DNA of 5,461 bases from Acidobacteriota bacterium (GTDB lineage Bacteria > Acidobacteriota > Terriglobia > Terriglobales > SCQP01): positions 1-5,461 of the forward strand of contig JAKAOE010000154.1 in assembly GCA_021823305.1 (NCBI GenBank), written 5' to 3'. The notes under the pieces were generated by a model, which did not search any database, had not been told where the DNA came from, and was given only the letters and a program-made list of their open reading frames with translations. Positions within the stretch are counted from its first letter, which is position 1. Each line of letters begins with the position of its first letter. The position numbers and the translations under genes were made by a program. This document shows positions 1 through 4,891 of the stretch, piece after piece.

Positions 1-239
1 ACCGTCGCCACCAGCAGGTTGGCGGCGTACAGCCCCATCAGCACGAACAGCGCCTCGCCCTGCCGCTCGACCGCCCGGTTCGGCGCGTGGACGATGTTGT
101 GCGTGCTGCGCATCGCGAGATCCCACGCCAGCCCGTAGAGCAGCAGAAACCCCCCGCCCACCGCCGCCGCCAGCGCCACCAGCTTGCGCCGCGCCGCCTC
201 GCGCATCGTCGTCGCCGCGATCAGCCCCAGCCCGCGCAT
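1..239 (-). CDS. ABC-2 type transporter permease, N-terminal part (runs off left edge)
   Basis: Translating the minus strand from the ATG at 239 gives 79 residues open to the window edge. The start MRGLGLIAATTMREAARRKL has the short amphipathic segment with a 'T-x-REAxRRK' pattern typical of ABC-2 permeases. A hydrophobic helix follows at about residues 20-38 (VALAAAVGGGFLLLYGLAWD), then a polar loop, and a second hydrophobic segment begins near residue 63 (ALFVLMGLYAANLLVAT). The ATG overlaps the TGA stop of the upstream ATPase gene (TGATG), so translation is probably coupled and the two products should form one inner-membrane exporter. The family call rests on this pattern plus the neighbour. 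The substrate and the full length cannot be seen, and an uncharacterised membrane partner outside ABC-2 is the alternative. Confidence 0.8.
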   Translation of the reverse strand, partial: MRGLGLIAATTMREAARRKLVALAAAVGGGFLLLYGLAWDLAMRSTHNIVHAPNRAVERQGEALFVLMGLYAANLLVAT

Positions 240-1156
240 CAGTCGCCGCCCTCGCCCGCCCCCGGCCCGATCACCCTGAGGAACTCCTCCTCCAGCGACG
301 CCGCCAGCGGCGTGATCTCGAACACCTCCGCCCCCGCCTCCACCAGCGCCCGCGCCAGCTTCGGCACCTCGCCCTCCTCCGCCAGCTCGATGTCGCGCGC
401 CTGCCCATCCCGCGCCGCGCCGCGGTACCGCCGCCAGAATTCCGCCGGCACGCCCCGCGCCCGCACCCGCACCCGCATCGCCCCCGCCGCCTGCGCCCGC
501 AGGTCGCGCGTCGCCAGTATCCGCCCCGCCCGCACGAACGCCACCCGGTCGCAGCTCACCTCCACCTCGCCCAGCAGGTGCGAGTTCAAAAACACCGCCG
601 CGCCCCGCGCCCGCTGCTCCCGGATCACGTCCCGCACCAGCATCCGCCCCAGGGGATCGAGGCCGCTCGTGGGCTCGTCCAGAAACACCAGCTCCGGCTC
701 GTGCAGGATCGCCTGCGCCAGCCCGACGCGCTGCTGCATCCCCTTCGAGTATTCGCGCAGCGGCTTCTTCCCCTGCGATTCGAGCCCGACCCGCTCCAGC
801 AGCGCCGGCACCCGCTGCCGCAGCCGCGCCTCGTCCATGCCGAACAGCCGCCCGTGCAGCCGCAGCAGTTCCGCCCCGCTCAGCCAGTCGTGAAAATGAA
901 AATGCTCCGGCAGGAACCCCACCCGCCGCCGCGACTCCACCTCGCCCGCCGGCCGCCCCAGCAACCGCGCCGTTCCCGCCGTCGGCCGCGCCAGCCCCAG
1001 CAGCAGCTTCAGGCAGGTGCTCTTGCCCGCCCCGTTCGGCCCCAGCAGCCCGAACGCCTCGCCCCGCCGCACTTCCAGCGACAGCCCGTCCAACGCCAGC
1101 TTGCGCCCGTACCGCTTGCGCAAACCGGCGGCTTCAATGGCGAGTTCGTTCGGCAA
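239..1156 (-). CDS. ABC transporter ATP-binding protein (ABC-2 exporter type)
   Basis: This 305-residue nucleotide-binding subunit should power export by the downstream permease. Visible motifs are Walker A GPNGAGKST at 39-47, a Q-loop region reading GFLPEHFHFHD in which Glu84 takes the place of the usual Gln (common in this subgroup), an ABC signature YSKGMQQR at 136-143, Walker B LVFLDEP at 156-162, a D-loop SGLD at 164-167 and the switch His193. About 80 residues follow the ATPase core, as in many ABC-2 ATPases; this C-terminal part ends in an acidic segment (ASLEEEFLRVIG). The start is TTG at 1156. It follows directly on the TGA of the preceding gene, and because that TGA is in the same frame no earlier start is possible. 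No strong Shine-Dalgarno precedes it, so it probably depends on reinitiation after the anti-sigma gene. The family is certain, the substrate unknown. Confidence 0.95.
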   Translation of the reverse strand: MPNELAIEAAGLRKRYGRKLALDGLSLEVRRGEAFGLLGPNGAGKSTCLKLLLGLARPTAGTARLLGRPAGEVESRRRVGFLPEHFHFHDWLSGAELLRLHGRLFGMDEARLRQRVPALLERVGLESQGKKPLREYSKGMQQRVGLAQAILHEPELVFLDEPTSGLDPLGRMLVRDVIREQRARGAAVFLNSHLLGEVEVSCDRVAFVRAGRILATRDLRAQAAGAMRVRVRARGVPAEFWRRYRGAARDGQARDIELAEEGEVPKLARALVEAGAEVFEITPLAASLEEEFLRVIGPGAGEGGD

Positions 1157-2173
1157 TCAGTTCGTCAGCCGGCCCGCCAGCGCCAATCCTGCACTGCCGT
1201 CGCCCGGGCCGGCGATCGAATACAGCATACCCTGCCGGCTCCAGATCAACATATAGCGCTCGCCGCCGCGCGCCGGCGCCGGCCGCAGCAGCAGCCCCCG
1301 CACCCCGTCCACCGCCACCGCCCGCGACGTGGCCTTCCCGCGCGGAATCGGCACCACCAGCGTCGAGGTCCAGTCGATCGTCCGGCAATACTGCTCCGCC
1401 TCCTCCGGGCTCATCCCCAGAAACTGCAGGCCCACCACCGCCAGTTGCTGCATGTCCAGCCCCGGCGGCAGATCCACCACCGGGCTCGGCGTCTCGCCCA
1501 GCACCGTGCAGTTGCCCTTCGCCCCCAGCCCCCCCGGCCCGCGCAGGTTTCCCGCCGCCGCGCAGTCGCCGTAGAGCACCGCCGCGGCGCGCGGAATCCG
1601 CACCGCGATGGTCGCGCCGTCCAGGCTCGGCGGCAGGTCCACCCCCGCCACCCCGGCCTCGTTCAGGATGCCCTGCGCCCGCGTGCGGTCGATCGTCAGG
1701 CTGAAGTCCTTCGCTCCCTGCACCCGGAACGCCGGCGCGCTCCCGCCCCACTCCGGCGCGTAGCGCAGCGCGAAGCCCGCCAGGTGCGAAGCCTGCTGCG
1801 CCGATCCCGCCGCCATGTTCTTCTCGTCGAGCGACACGTGGATCTCGTCCGACAGCATCTGCTGGATCATGCCCGCCACTTCATGGTTCGCCAGCGGCGC
1901 CGCCGCCGCCGGATCGAACGGCAGCGCCGTCACGTTGTGGATGCGAAACACCTCCAACGCCGCCGCCGCCGCCGACCGCGCCCCCGGGCTCAATCCCAGT
2001 ACCCCAGCCAGCGCCACCGCCGCCGCCAGTGCCACCCACGCCGGCCGCACCCCGTGCCCCGCCTCCGCCGCCCGCGCGCGCCGCGCCGCAAATCGCCGCC
2101 ACGCCCGCTCCACATCCGTTGTCCCGCTCGCAGCCGCGCCCAGCAGATCCTCGATCCTGCCCTCCCGCTTCAT
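1157..2173 (-). CDS. Single-pass membrane protein, probable anti-sigma factor partner of the ECF sigma gene
   Basis: This 338-residue protein has a short basic cytoplasmic segment (about 1-42, rich in Arg), one hydrophobic helix at about 44-62 (WVALAAAVALAGVLGL), and a large extracytoplasmic domain of about 270 residues. That domain has three cysteines (204, 222, 263) and ends with a pattern (RYMLIWSRQGMLYSIAGPG) resembling the end of DUF4367-like domains seen in some anti-sigma proteins. Its ATG overlaps the sigma-factor stop by 4 nt (ATGA), which is classic sigma/anti-sigma arrangement. No HxxxCxxC zinc-binding anti-sigma motif is present in the N-terminal part. The anti-sigma role is therefore inferred from topology and position rather than from a recognised domain. 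It could instead be an envelope protein that is merely co-expressed. Confidence 0.7.
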   Translation of the reverse strand: MKREGRIEDLLGAAASGTTDVERAWRRFAARRARAAEAGHGVRPAWVALAAAVALAGVLGLSPGARSAAAAALEVFRIHNVTALPFDPAAAAPLANHEVAGMIQQMLSDEIHVSLDEKNMAAGSAQQASHLAGFALRYAPEWGGSAPAFRVQGAKDFSLTIDRTRAQGILNEAGVAGVDLPPSLDGATIAVRIPRAAAVLYGDCAAAGNLRGPGGLGAKGNCTVLGETPSPVVDLPPGLDMQQLAVVGLQFLGMSPEEAEQYCRTIDWTSTLVVPIPRGKATSRAVAVDGVRGLLLRPAPARGGERYMLIWSRQGMLYSIAGPGDGSAGLALAGRLTN

Positions 2174-2778
2174 GCCTCATCCTCCTCCCCATAAATCCGC
2201 GCGAATGCCGCTTCCGCCCGCGCCAGCGTGGTCCCCACCGACGTCGCCTTCATCCGCAGCGCCGCCGCGATCTCCCCGTACGACAGCCCGCTCGTGCGCA
2301 GCGCCAGCAATTGCGCCTGGGCCGGCCGCAGCCGCCGCAGCGCCCGCCGCACCCGCGCCGCTTGCTCCCGCTCCTCCAGCGCCCCCAGCGGCCCCGTCTT
2401 CTCCTCCGCCGCCGCGCCCGCCGCCGCCGCCCGCGCGCCGTTCACCTGCCGCCGCTTGCGCGAGCGCAGCGCATCCAGCGCCATCCGCGTCGCCGTCCGG
2501 TACAGCCAGCCGCCCAGGTTGTTCCCCTCCCGCCGCAGATGCGGCCGCCGGTACAGCTTCCAGAAGGCGTCGTCGGCGATCTCCTCCGCCACCGCCCGTT
2601 CCCCCGTCAGCCGCGCCGCCGCCGCCACCACCCGCGCGTAATGCTCCTGGAACACCGCCGCGAACTGCGCCTCCGGCCAGCCCCGCTCCTCGCCGCGTTC
2701 CCGCGCCGCGGCCGCTTCCGCCGGCTCGGCTTCGCCCATTTCCTTCATCCCCGGTCGTGTCCAGTCCAGGCCGCTCAT
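2170..2778 (-). CDS. ECF-type RNA polymerase sigma factor
   Basis: Counting from the ATG at 2778, this 202-residue protein has a sigma-70 region 2 at about 38-110, including FAAVFQEHYARV, EIADDAFWKLYRR (core-binding region 2.2) and WLYRTATRMALDALRSRKRR (-10 recognition). After an Ala/Glu-rich linker comes region 4 at about 143-196, with RRLRPAQAQLLALR and a helix-turn-helix at GLSYGEIAAALRMKATSVGT. There is no region 1 or 3, as in ECF factors. It should direct RNA polymerase to a small regulon and is probably held by the membrane protein encoded next. The start is uncertain: in-frame ATGs lie at 2829, 2778, 2748 and 2739, none with a strong ribosome site. I chose 2778 because a weak promoter candidate would place the transcript start downstream of 2829. 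Starting at 2748 would lose only ten residues and leave both domains intact. Confidence 0.9.
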   Translation of the reverse strand: MSGLDWTRPGMKEMGEAEPAEAAAARERGEERGWPEAQFAAVFQEHYARVVAAAARLTGERAVAEEIADDAFWKLYRRPHLRREGNNLGGWLYRTATRMALDALRSRKRRQVNGARAAAAGAAAEEKTGPLGALEEREQAARVRRALRRLRPAQAQLLALRTSGLSYGEIAAALRMKATSVGTTLARAEAAFARIYGEEDEA

Positions 2779-2827
2779 CCCCAGGCGCGCTCCCGCGCTC
2801 TGTCCGGTAAACGCCGCCCCTGCCCGC

Positions 2828-2855
2828 ATTGTGACACCGCCGCCGCCGGCCACAA
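2828..2855 (-). promoter_or_regulatory. Weak sigma-70-like promoter candidate for the sigma-factor operon
   Basis: On the minus strand TTGTGG (plus 2850-2855) and CACAAT (plus 2828-2833) are separated by 16 bp. The -10 element matches four of six consensus bases, but the -35 element only three. It lies between the terminator of the upstream gene and the sigma gene, where a promoter is expected. Low confidence: an autoregulatory ECF promoter of unknown consensus could be used instead. Confidence 0.25.
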
Positions 2856-2884
2856 CAAAACGGCCCCGGATCGCTCCGGGGCCG
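2851..2884 (-). terminator. Rho-independent terminator after the DUF4142 gene
   Basis: A perfect 10-bp inverted repeat (CGGCCCCGGA at 2861-2870 and its complement at 2875-2884) encloses a 4-nt loop. On the minus strand it is followed at once by TTTTGTTGTGG. It begins 28 nt after the stop codon of the DUF4142 gene and faces the right way to end that transcript, separating the right-hand gene block from the sigma-factor operon. Confidence 0.88.
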
Positions 2885-2912
2885 CCGCGCCTTCGCCGGG
2901 CTGTTGCCGTCT

Positions 2913-3470
2913 CTACGCCTTCGGCTTGTGCAGTTCGGCTTCCAGCTTCTTCGCTTCCGCCAGGTGCTTCCGCAGCACCGGCAGGTAGTCCGTCACCGTG
3001 GTCTTCAGTTGCGGATCGGTGATTTGCGGCTCCAGCCGCTCCAATTGCCGGATGGCGCGTTCATGCTCGCGCACCTGCGAGGCGGCGAAGCTCCGGTCCG
3101 CCGCCTCCGGCGTCATCGCCTCCATGTGCTCCTGCATCATTTTGTCGTGGTGCATCATCGCCGCGCCCTCGTGCAGGCTGATGTTGCTGGCGCCGGCCGC
3201 GCTCTCCAGGCTGGTTTGCGCTTGCTTGTGGTCGTTCACCAGCATGTCGGCGAAGCGCTTGACCCGCGAGTTCTTCGTCCGGTCCGCCACCATGCCCGCC
3301 GTGCTGACCTCGCTCTTGTTGATCGTGTTCATCAAATCGGCCGCGCGCTGATTCGCGCTCATCGCCGAGCGCGAAGGATGCGTGCCGGCCTGCGGCGCCG
3401 CCCCTATCGGCGCCGCCACCGCCAGCATCGCCCCGCAAGCCAAAGTGGACAGCCATTGCATTCGCAGCAT
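2913..3470 (-). CDS. Exported DUF4142 family protein
   Basis: This 185-residue protein has a signal peptide (basic start MLRMQW, hydrophobic core LACGAMLAVAAPIGAA, likely cleavage near residue 24). It is followed by one helical DUF4142 domain (about 40-180). Family hallmarks are the helix DLMNTINKSEVSTAGMVADR, the segment VKRFADMLVNDHKQAQ with the conserved Asp-His at 80-81, and REHERAIRQLE near 134-144. A Met/His-rich stretch, MMHHDKMMQEHMEAM (105-119), is notable and might bind metal, though this is speculation. The family has a ferritin-like helical fold and no settled biochemical function. The start at 3470 is fixed by GGAGGT 6 nt upstream; a longer in-frame reading to 3749 runs over the Nudix gene and lacks domain sense. 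A terminator follows the gene. Confidence 0.88.
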   Translation of the reverse strand: MLRMQWLSTLACGAMLAVAAPIGAAPQAGTHPSRSAMSANQRAADLMNTINKSEVSTAGMVADRTKNSRVKRFADMLVNDHKQAQTSLESAAGASNISLHEGAAMMHHDKMMQEHMEAMTPEAADRSFAASQVREHERAIRQLERLEPQITDPQLKTTVTDYLPVLRKHLAEAKKLEAELHKPKA

Positions 3471-3476
3471 CGCCCT

Positions 3477-3482
3477 ACCTCC
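3477..3482 (-). promoter_or_regulatory. Shine-Dalgarno site of the DUF4142 gene
   Basis: GGAGGT on the minus strand stands 6 nt before the ATG at 3470. It selects that start over the much earlier in-frame codon at 3749 and over a second ATG three codons later. Confidence 0.8.
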
Positions 3483-3508
3483 GCTCTTACGCGGTGGGAT
3501 GGAGACGC

Positions 3509-3988
3509 CTAAAGCGGGGGATGCTTCCGGGCCTCGGGGAAAGGGTCGTTCCGTTGCCGCTCCTGCGCGTATGCCAGCACCTCGCGTTGCGCCTCGAAGA
3601 ACGGCTGCGGCGCCGGCTCCAGCCGCATCCAGTGTGGTTCCCCCTCCCACGATCCCCGCAACGCCTGCGACGCGTCCACCTCCGCCTCGTACACGCTCAC
3701 CCGGCTGGGCAGGTACAGCCGGGTGTGATAGACGAACAGCAGGCGGCACGCCACCACCGGCAACCCGGTCTCCTCCCGCACCTCCCGCCGCAGGGTCTGC
3801 TCGTCGGTCTCCCAGAACAGCGCCATCCCGCCCGGAAACGCCCAGCCCAGATCGTCGGCCCGGCGCTGCAGCAGGTGCTCGTCACCCCGCCGGATCAGCG
3901 CGATCGAACTCCGCAGCTCGCCGAATACCGGAAACCGGCCATAGGTCGCCACCACGGCGCGCGAGCAAATCCGAAACGCGGCGTGCAT
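3509..3988 (-). CDS. Nudix hydrolase
   Basis: This 159-residue protein holds a complete Nudix box, GX5EX7REUXEEXGU, at residues 54-76: Gly54, Glu60, then REVREETGL at 68-76. It has every catalytic and metal-binding glutamate. The preceding strand and loop (LLQRRADDLGWAFPGG) and the following VVACRLLFVYHTRLYL fit the fold. Such enzymes cleave a nucleoside diphosphate linked to another group, using Mg2+, in the cytoplasm. The box alone does not reveal the substrate, which could be an oxidised nucleotide, a sugar nucleotide or another compound. I chose the ATG at 3988 because it follows the upstream stop (4003-4005) by 14 nt, with GAGG overlapping that stop. The frame stays open to 4318, but there it overlaps the beta-barrel gene and its residues are low-complexity. 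The C-terminal tail is rich in Glu, Arg and Pro. Confidence 0.92.
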   Translation of the reverse strand: MHAAFRICSRAVVATYGRFPVFGELRSSIALIRRGDEHLLQRRADDLGWAFPGGMALFWETDEQTLRREVREETGLPVVACRLLFVYHTRLYLPSRVSVYEAEVDASQALRGSWEGEPHWMRLEPAPQPFFEAQREVLAYAQERQRNDPFPEARKHPPL

Positions 3989-4002
3989 CGCGGCTCGGGA
4001 CC

Positions 4003-4623
4003 TCAGCCAAACAAGATGTAATGAACCCCGACGACGATCTGATGGTCCACCGGCGAGGTCGCATGAAACCCCGCCCGCCGCCGGTACTCCACGAACGGTA
4101 CCCACGATCCCCACGACCAGCCCGCACCGATCCCCACCGCCGTGTAGCCGTGCAGCCCCTCGCCGAAGCGCCGCCCCACCGCCGCCTCCAGGATCAGCAG
4201 CGGCCCGAAGCTCAGCGCCGGCCGCCGCGCCAGGCTGATCCACGCCTCCAACCCGGTCTCCAGCGCTCCGCCGTTCTGGCGTGCGAGCCGGTCGAAGCCC
4301 GCGCCGGCGAAGTTCCACAACACCAGCGTGTGCGGCGCCGAGGGCAGCGCGATCCCCAGCTTCGCCGTCGCCGCCAGCTCGGCCCAGTTCGGATTGCGCG
4401 TCGCGCTCGGCGCGGCCACCGCCAACGTGCCCACGATCTGCGCCGGCAGCAGCGCCGCCAGCAGCACACCCGCGCCCAGCGCCCGCAGGATCGCCTTATT
4501 GAGTCTCGCAGAATATAGCGTCGTTTTCCCTCGGGATGGATGCGGCTTTTCTTGAGGAAAAGCCGCACATGGCTCCGGTGTAGGCTGACACCGTAATCTG
4601 CGAGACTCAATAGCGGCCCGCAT
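4003..4623 (-). CDS. Exported, probably beta-barrel outer-membrane protein with a MITE-derived insert at its N-terminus
   Basis: This 206-codon gene starts at the ATG at 4623 behind a strong AGGAGG. Codons 1-4 (MRAA) are followed by 38 codons (5-42) contributed by the inserted element, then by KAILRALGAGVLLAALLPAQ and the rest of a typical signal sequence, with cleavage expected near AVA-AP (about residue 70). The remaining 135 or so residues alternate hydrophobic and polar or aromatic residues (LEAWISLARR, YTAVGIGAGWSWGSWVPFVE, HQIVVGVHYILFG), as in small outer-membrane beta barrels. I do not recognise the family. Without the insert the protein would be 168 residues with a normal signal peptide. 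Whether today's product, with a roughly 45-residue polar stretch before the hydrophobic core, is still exported is open. It may be functional, poorly exported, or a gene in decay. Confidence 0.72.
   Translation of the reverse strand: MRAAIESRRLRCQPTPEPCAAFPQEKPHPSRGKTTLYSARLNKAILRALGAGVLLAALLPAQIVGTLAVAAPSATRNPNWAELAATAKLGIALPSAPHTLVLWNFAGAGFDRLARQNGGALETGLEAWISLARRPALSFGPLLILEAAVGRRFGEGLHGYTAVGIGAGWSWGSWVPFVEYRRRAGFHATSPVDHQIVVGVHYILFG
4499..4512 (+). repeat. Terminal inverted repeat, left copy
   Basis: TTGAGTCTCGCAGA is the exact reverse complement of 4597-4610. With the flanking TA counted, the perfect match is 16 bp. In the exported-protein frame it encodes the codons just before Lys43. 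Confidence 0.9.
4541..4567. repeat. Internal hairpin of the element
   Basis: TGCGGCTTTTC (4541-4551) and its exact complement (4557-4567) form an 11-bp stem with a 5-nt loop in the middle of the element. No T-run follows on either strand, so it does not look like an intrinsic terminator. Within the mRNA it could fold downstream of the start codon. Confidence 0.85.
4597..4610 (-). repeat. Terminal inverted repeat, right copy
   Basis: TCTGCGAGACTCAA on the plus strand is the exact complement of the left copy. This end supplies the TGA (4607-4609) that now terminates the 93-codon gene. Confidence 0.9.
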
Positions 4624-4888
4624 CGCTCGCCTCCTCTTCCTCGATCCTCACCGTCTCGCCCGCCTGCAGGTACGACTTGCGCCGCAACCAGTCCTCCAGC
4701 GCCGCCCGCAGCGCCTCCAGCGGCACCCGCGCCCCCGCCTCCAGCCGCCCTTCGCCCGCCGGCAGCGTGTCGTCGAAGCGCGTCTCGCCGGTGAAGCTGC
4801 GCATCGCGAAACTGTCCAGCGCCTTCAGCGGGCACGGCCGCTCCCCCGCCGGGCCGCTCAGCCGTACCTGGAGCTTGCGTACGAACAC
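4607..4888 (-). CDS. Small conserved-looking protein of unknown function downstream of gatB
   Basis: This 93-residue protein starts at GTG 4888, 3 nt after the gatB stop, so it is probably translated by coupling. I do not recognise it. It begins with a beta-like segment (MFVRKLQVRLSG), has a basic/hydrophobic amphipathic helix (LEALRAALEDWLRRKSYL, about 57-74) and ends with a very acidic stretch (VRIEEEEASDAGRY). There is no signal peptide or membrane segment, so it is likely cytoplasmic. Its 3' end overlaps the start of the exported-protein gene, and its Glu codons contain the AGGAGG used by that gene. The last codon (Tyr) and TGA stop come from the inserted element; the pre-insertion ending would have been Gly-Arg-TAA. 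The frame, tight spacing and lack of a competing reading support a real gene. Confidence 0.6.
   Translation of the reverse strand: MFVRKLQVRLSGPAGERPCPLKALDSFAMRSFTGETRFDDTLPAGEGRLEAGARVPLEALRAALEDWLRRKSYLQAGETVRIEEEEASDAGRY
4630..4635 (-). promoter_or_regulatory. Shine-Dalgarno site fixing the start of the exported-protein gene
   Basis: AGGAGG on the minus strand lies 6 nt before the ATG at 4623, an ideal spacing. It lies upstream of the MITE-like element, showing that the original start codon and its ribosome site were not displaced by the insertion. Confidence 0.85.
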
Positions 4889-4891
4889 CGC

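Larger units (their letters stand above)
4497..4612. mobile_element. MITE-like non-autonomous element with TA target duplication
   Basis: A 112-bp segment (4499-4610) is bounded by perfect 14-bp terminal inverted repeats (TTGAGTCTCGCAGA and its complement) and flanked on each side by TA (4497-4498, 4611-4612). It has an internal 11-bp-stem hairpin and no transposase gene. GC is about 53% by count, far below the flanking coding sequence. The TA duplication resembles that of IS630/Tc1-type transposons, so mobilisation in trans by such a transposase is the likeliest explanation; that family assignment is inference. Element plus one TA is 114 bp, a multiple of three. Removing it joins two halves of a normal signal-peptide coding sequence, which is strong internal evidence for insertion. 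Only one copy is seen here. Confidence 0.82.

Noticed and set aside
578..2194. Plus-strand open frame of 538 codons opposite the ABC, anti-sigma and start-adjacent region
   Set aside because: Its product is dominated by Arg, Pro, Gln and His in low-complexity runs, with no domain, and it lies antisense to three well-supported coupled genes. It is an expected by-product of very high GC.
1815..2988. Overlapping plus-strand open frames rich in Pro, Ala and Ser opposite the sigma factor
   Set aside because: They are compositionally biased, with no motifs, and contradict a clear sigma-70 region 2/4 protein on the minus strand.
3423..3470. DUF4142 protein as a lipoprotein because of Cys12 in the signal region
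   Set aside because: The residues before Cys12 (TLA) do not make a lipobox and the hydrophobic core continues after the Cys; a later signal-peptidase I site near Ala24 fits better.
3989..4318. Upstream extension of the Nudix frame to an earlier start
   Set aside because: The added residues are Gly/Ala/Arg-rich shadow sequence over the exported-protein gene, and the ATG at 3988 follows the upstream stop directly with a plausible ribosome site.
4003..4485. Exported protein as a PagL-like lipid A deacylase
   Set aside because: The size and barrel look are similar, but I do not see the conserved His-Ser catalytic motif, so the name is not supportable.
3382..4518. Plus-strand frame of 378 codons across the Nudix and exported-protein genes
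   Set aside because: It is low-complexity Arg/Pro/Ala sequence, antisense to genes with canonical motifs.
4541..4567. Internal hairpin as an intrinsic terminator
   Set aside because: No U-tract follows on either strand, and its central place between the terminal repeats fits element structure better.
4496..4570. A 24-residue open frame starting at an ATG inside the MITE-like element, minus strand
   Set aside because: It has no ribosome binding site, is out of frame with both genes, and ends at the element's edge; it is most likely chance.
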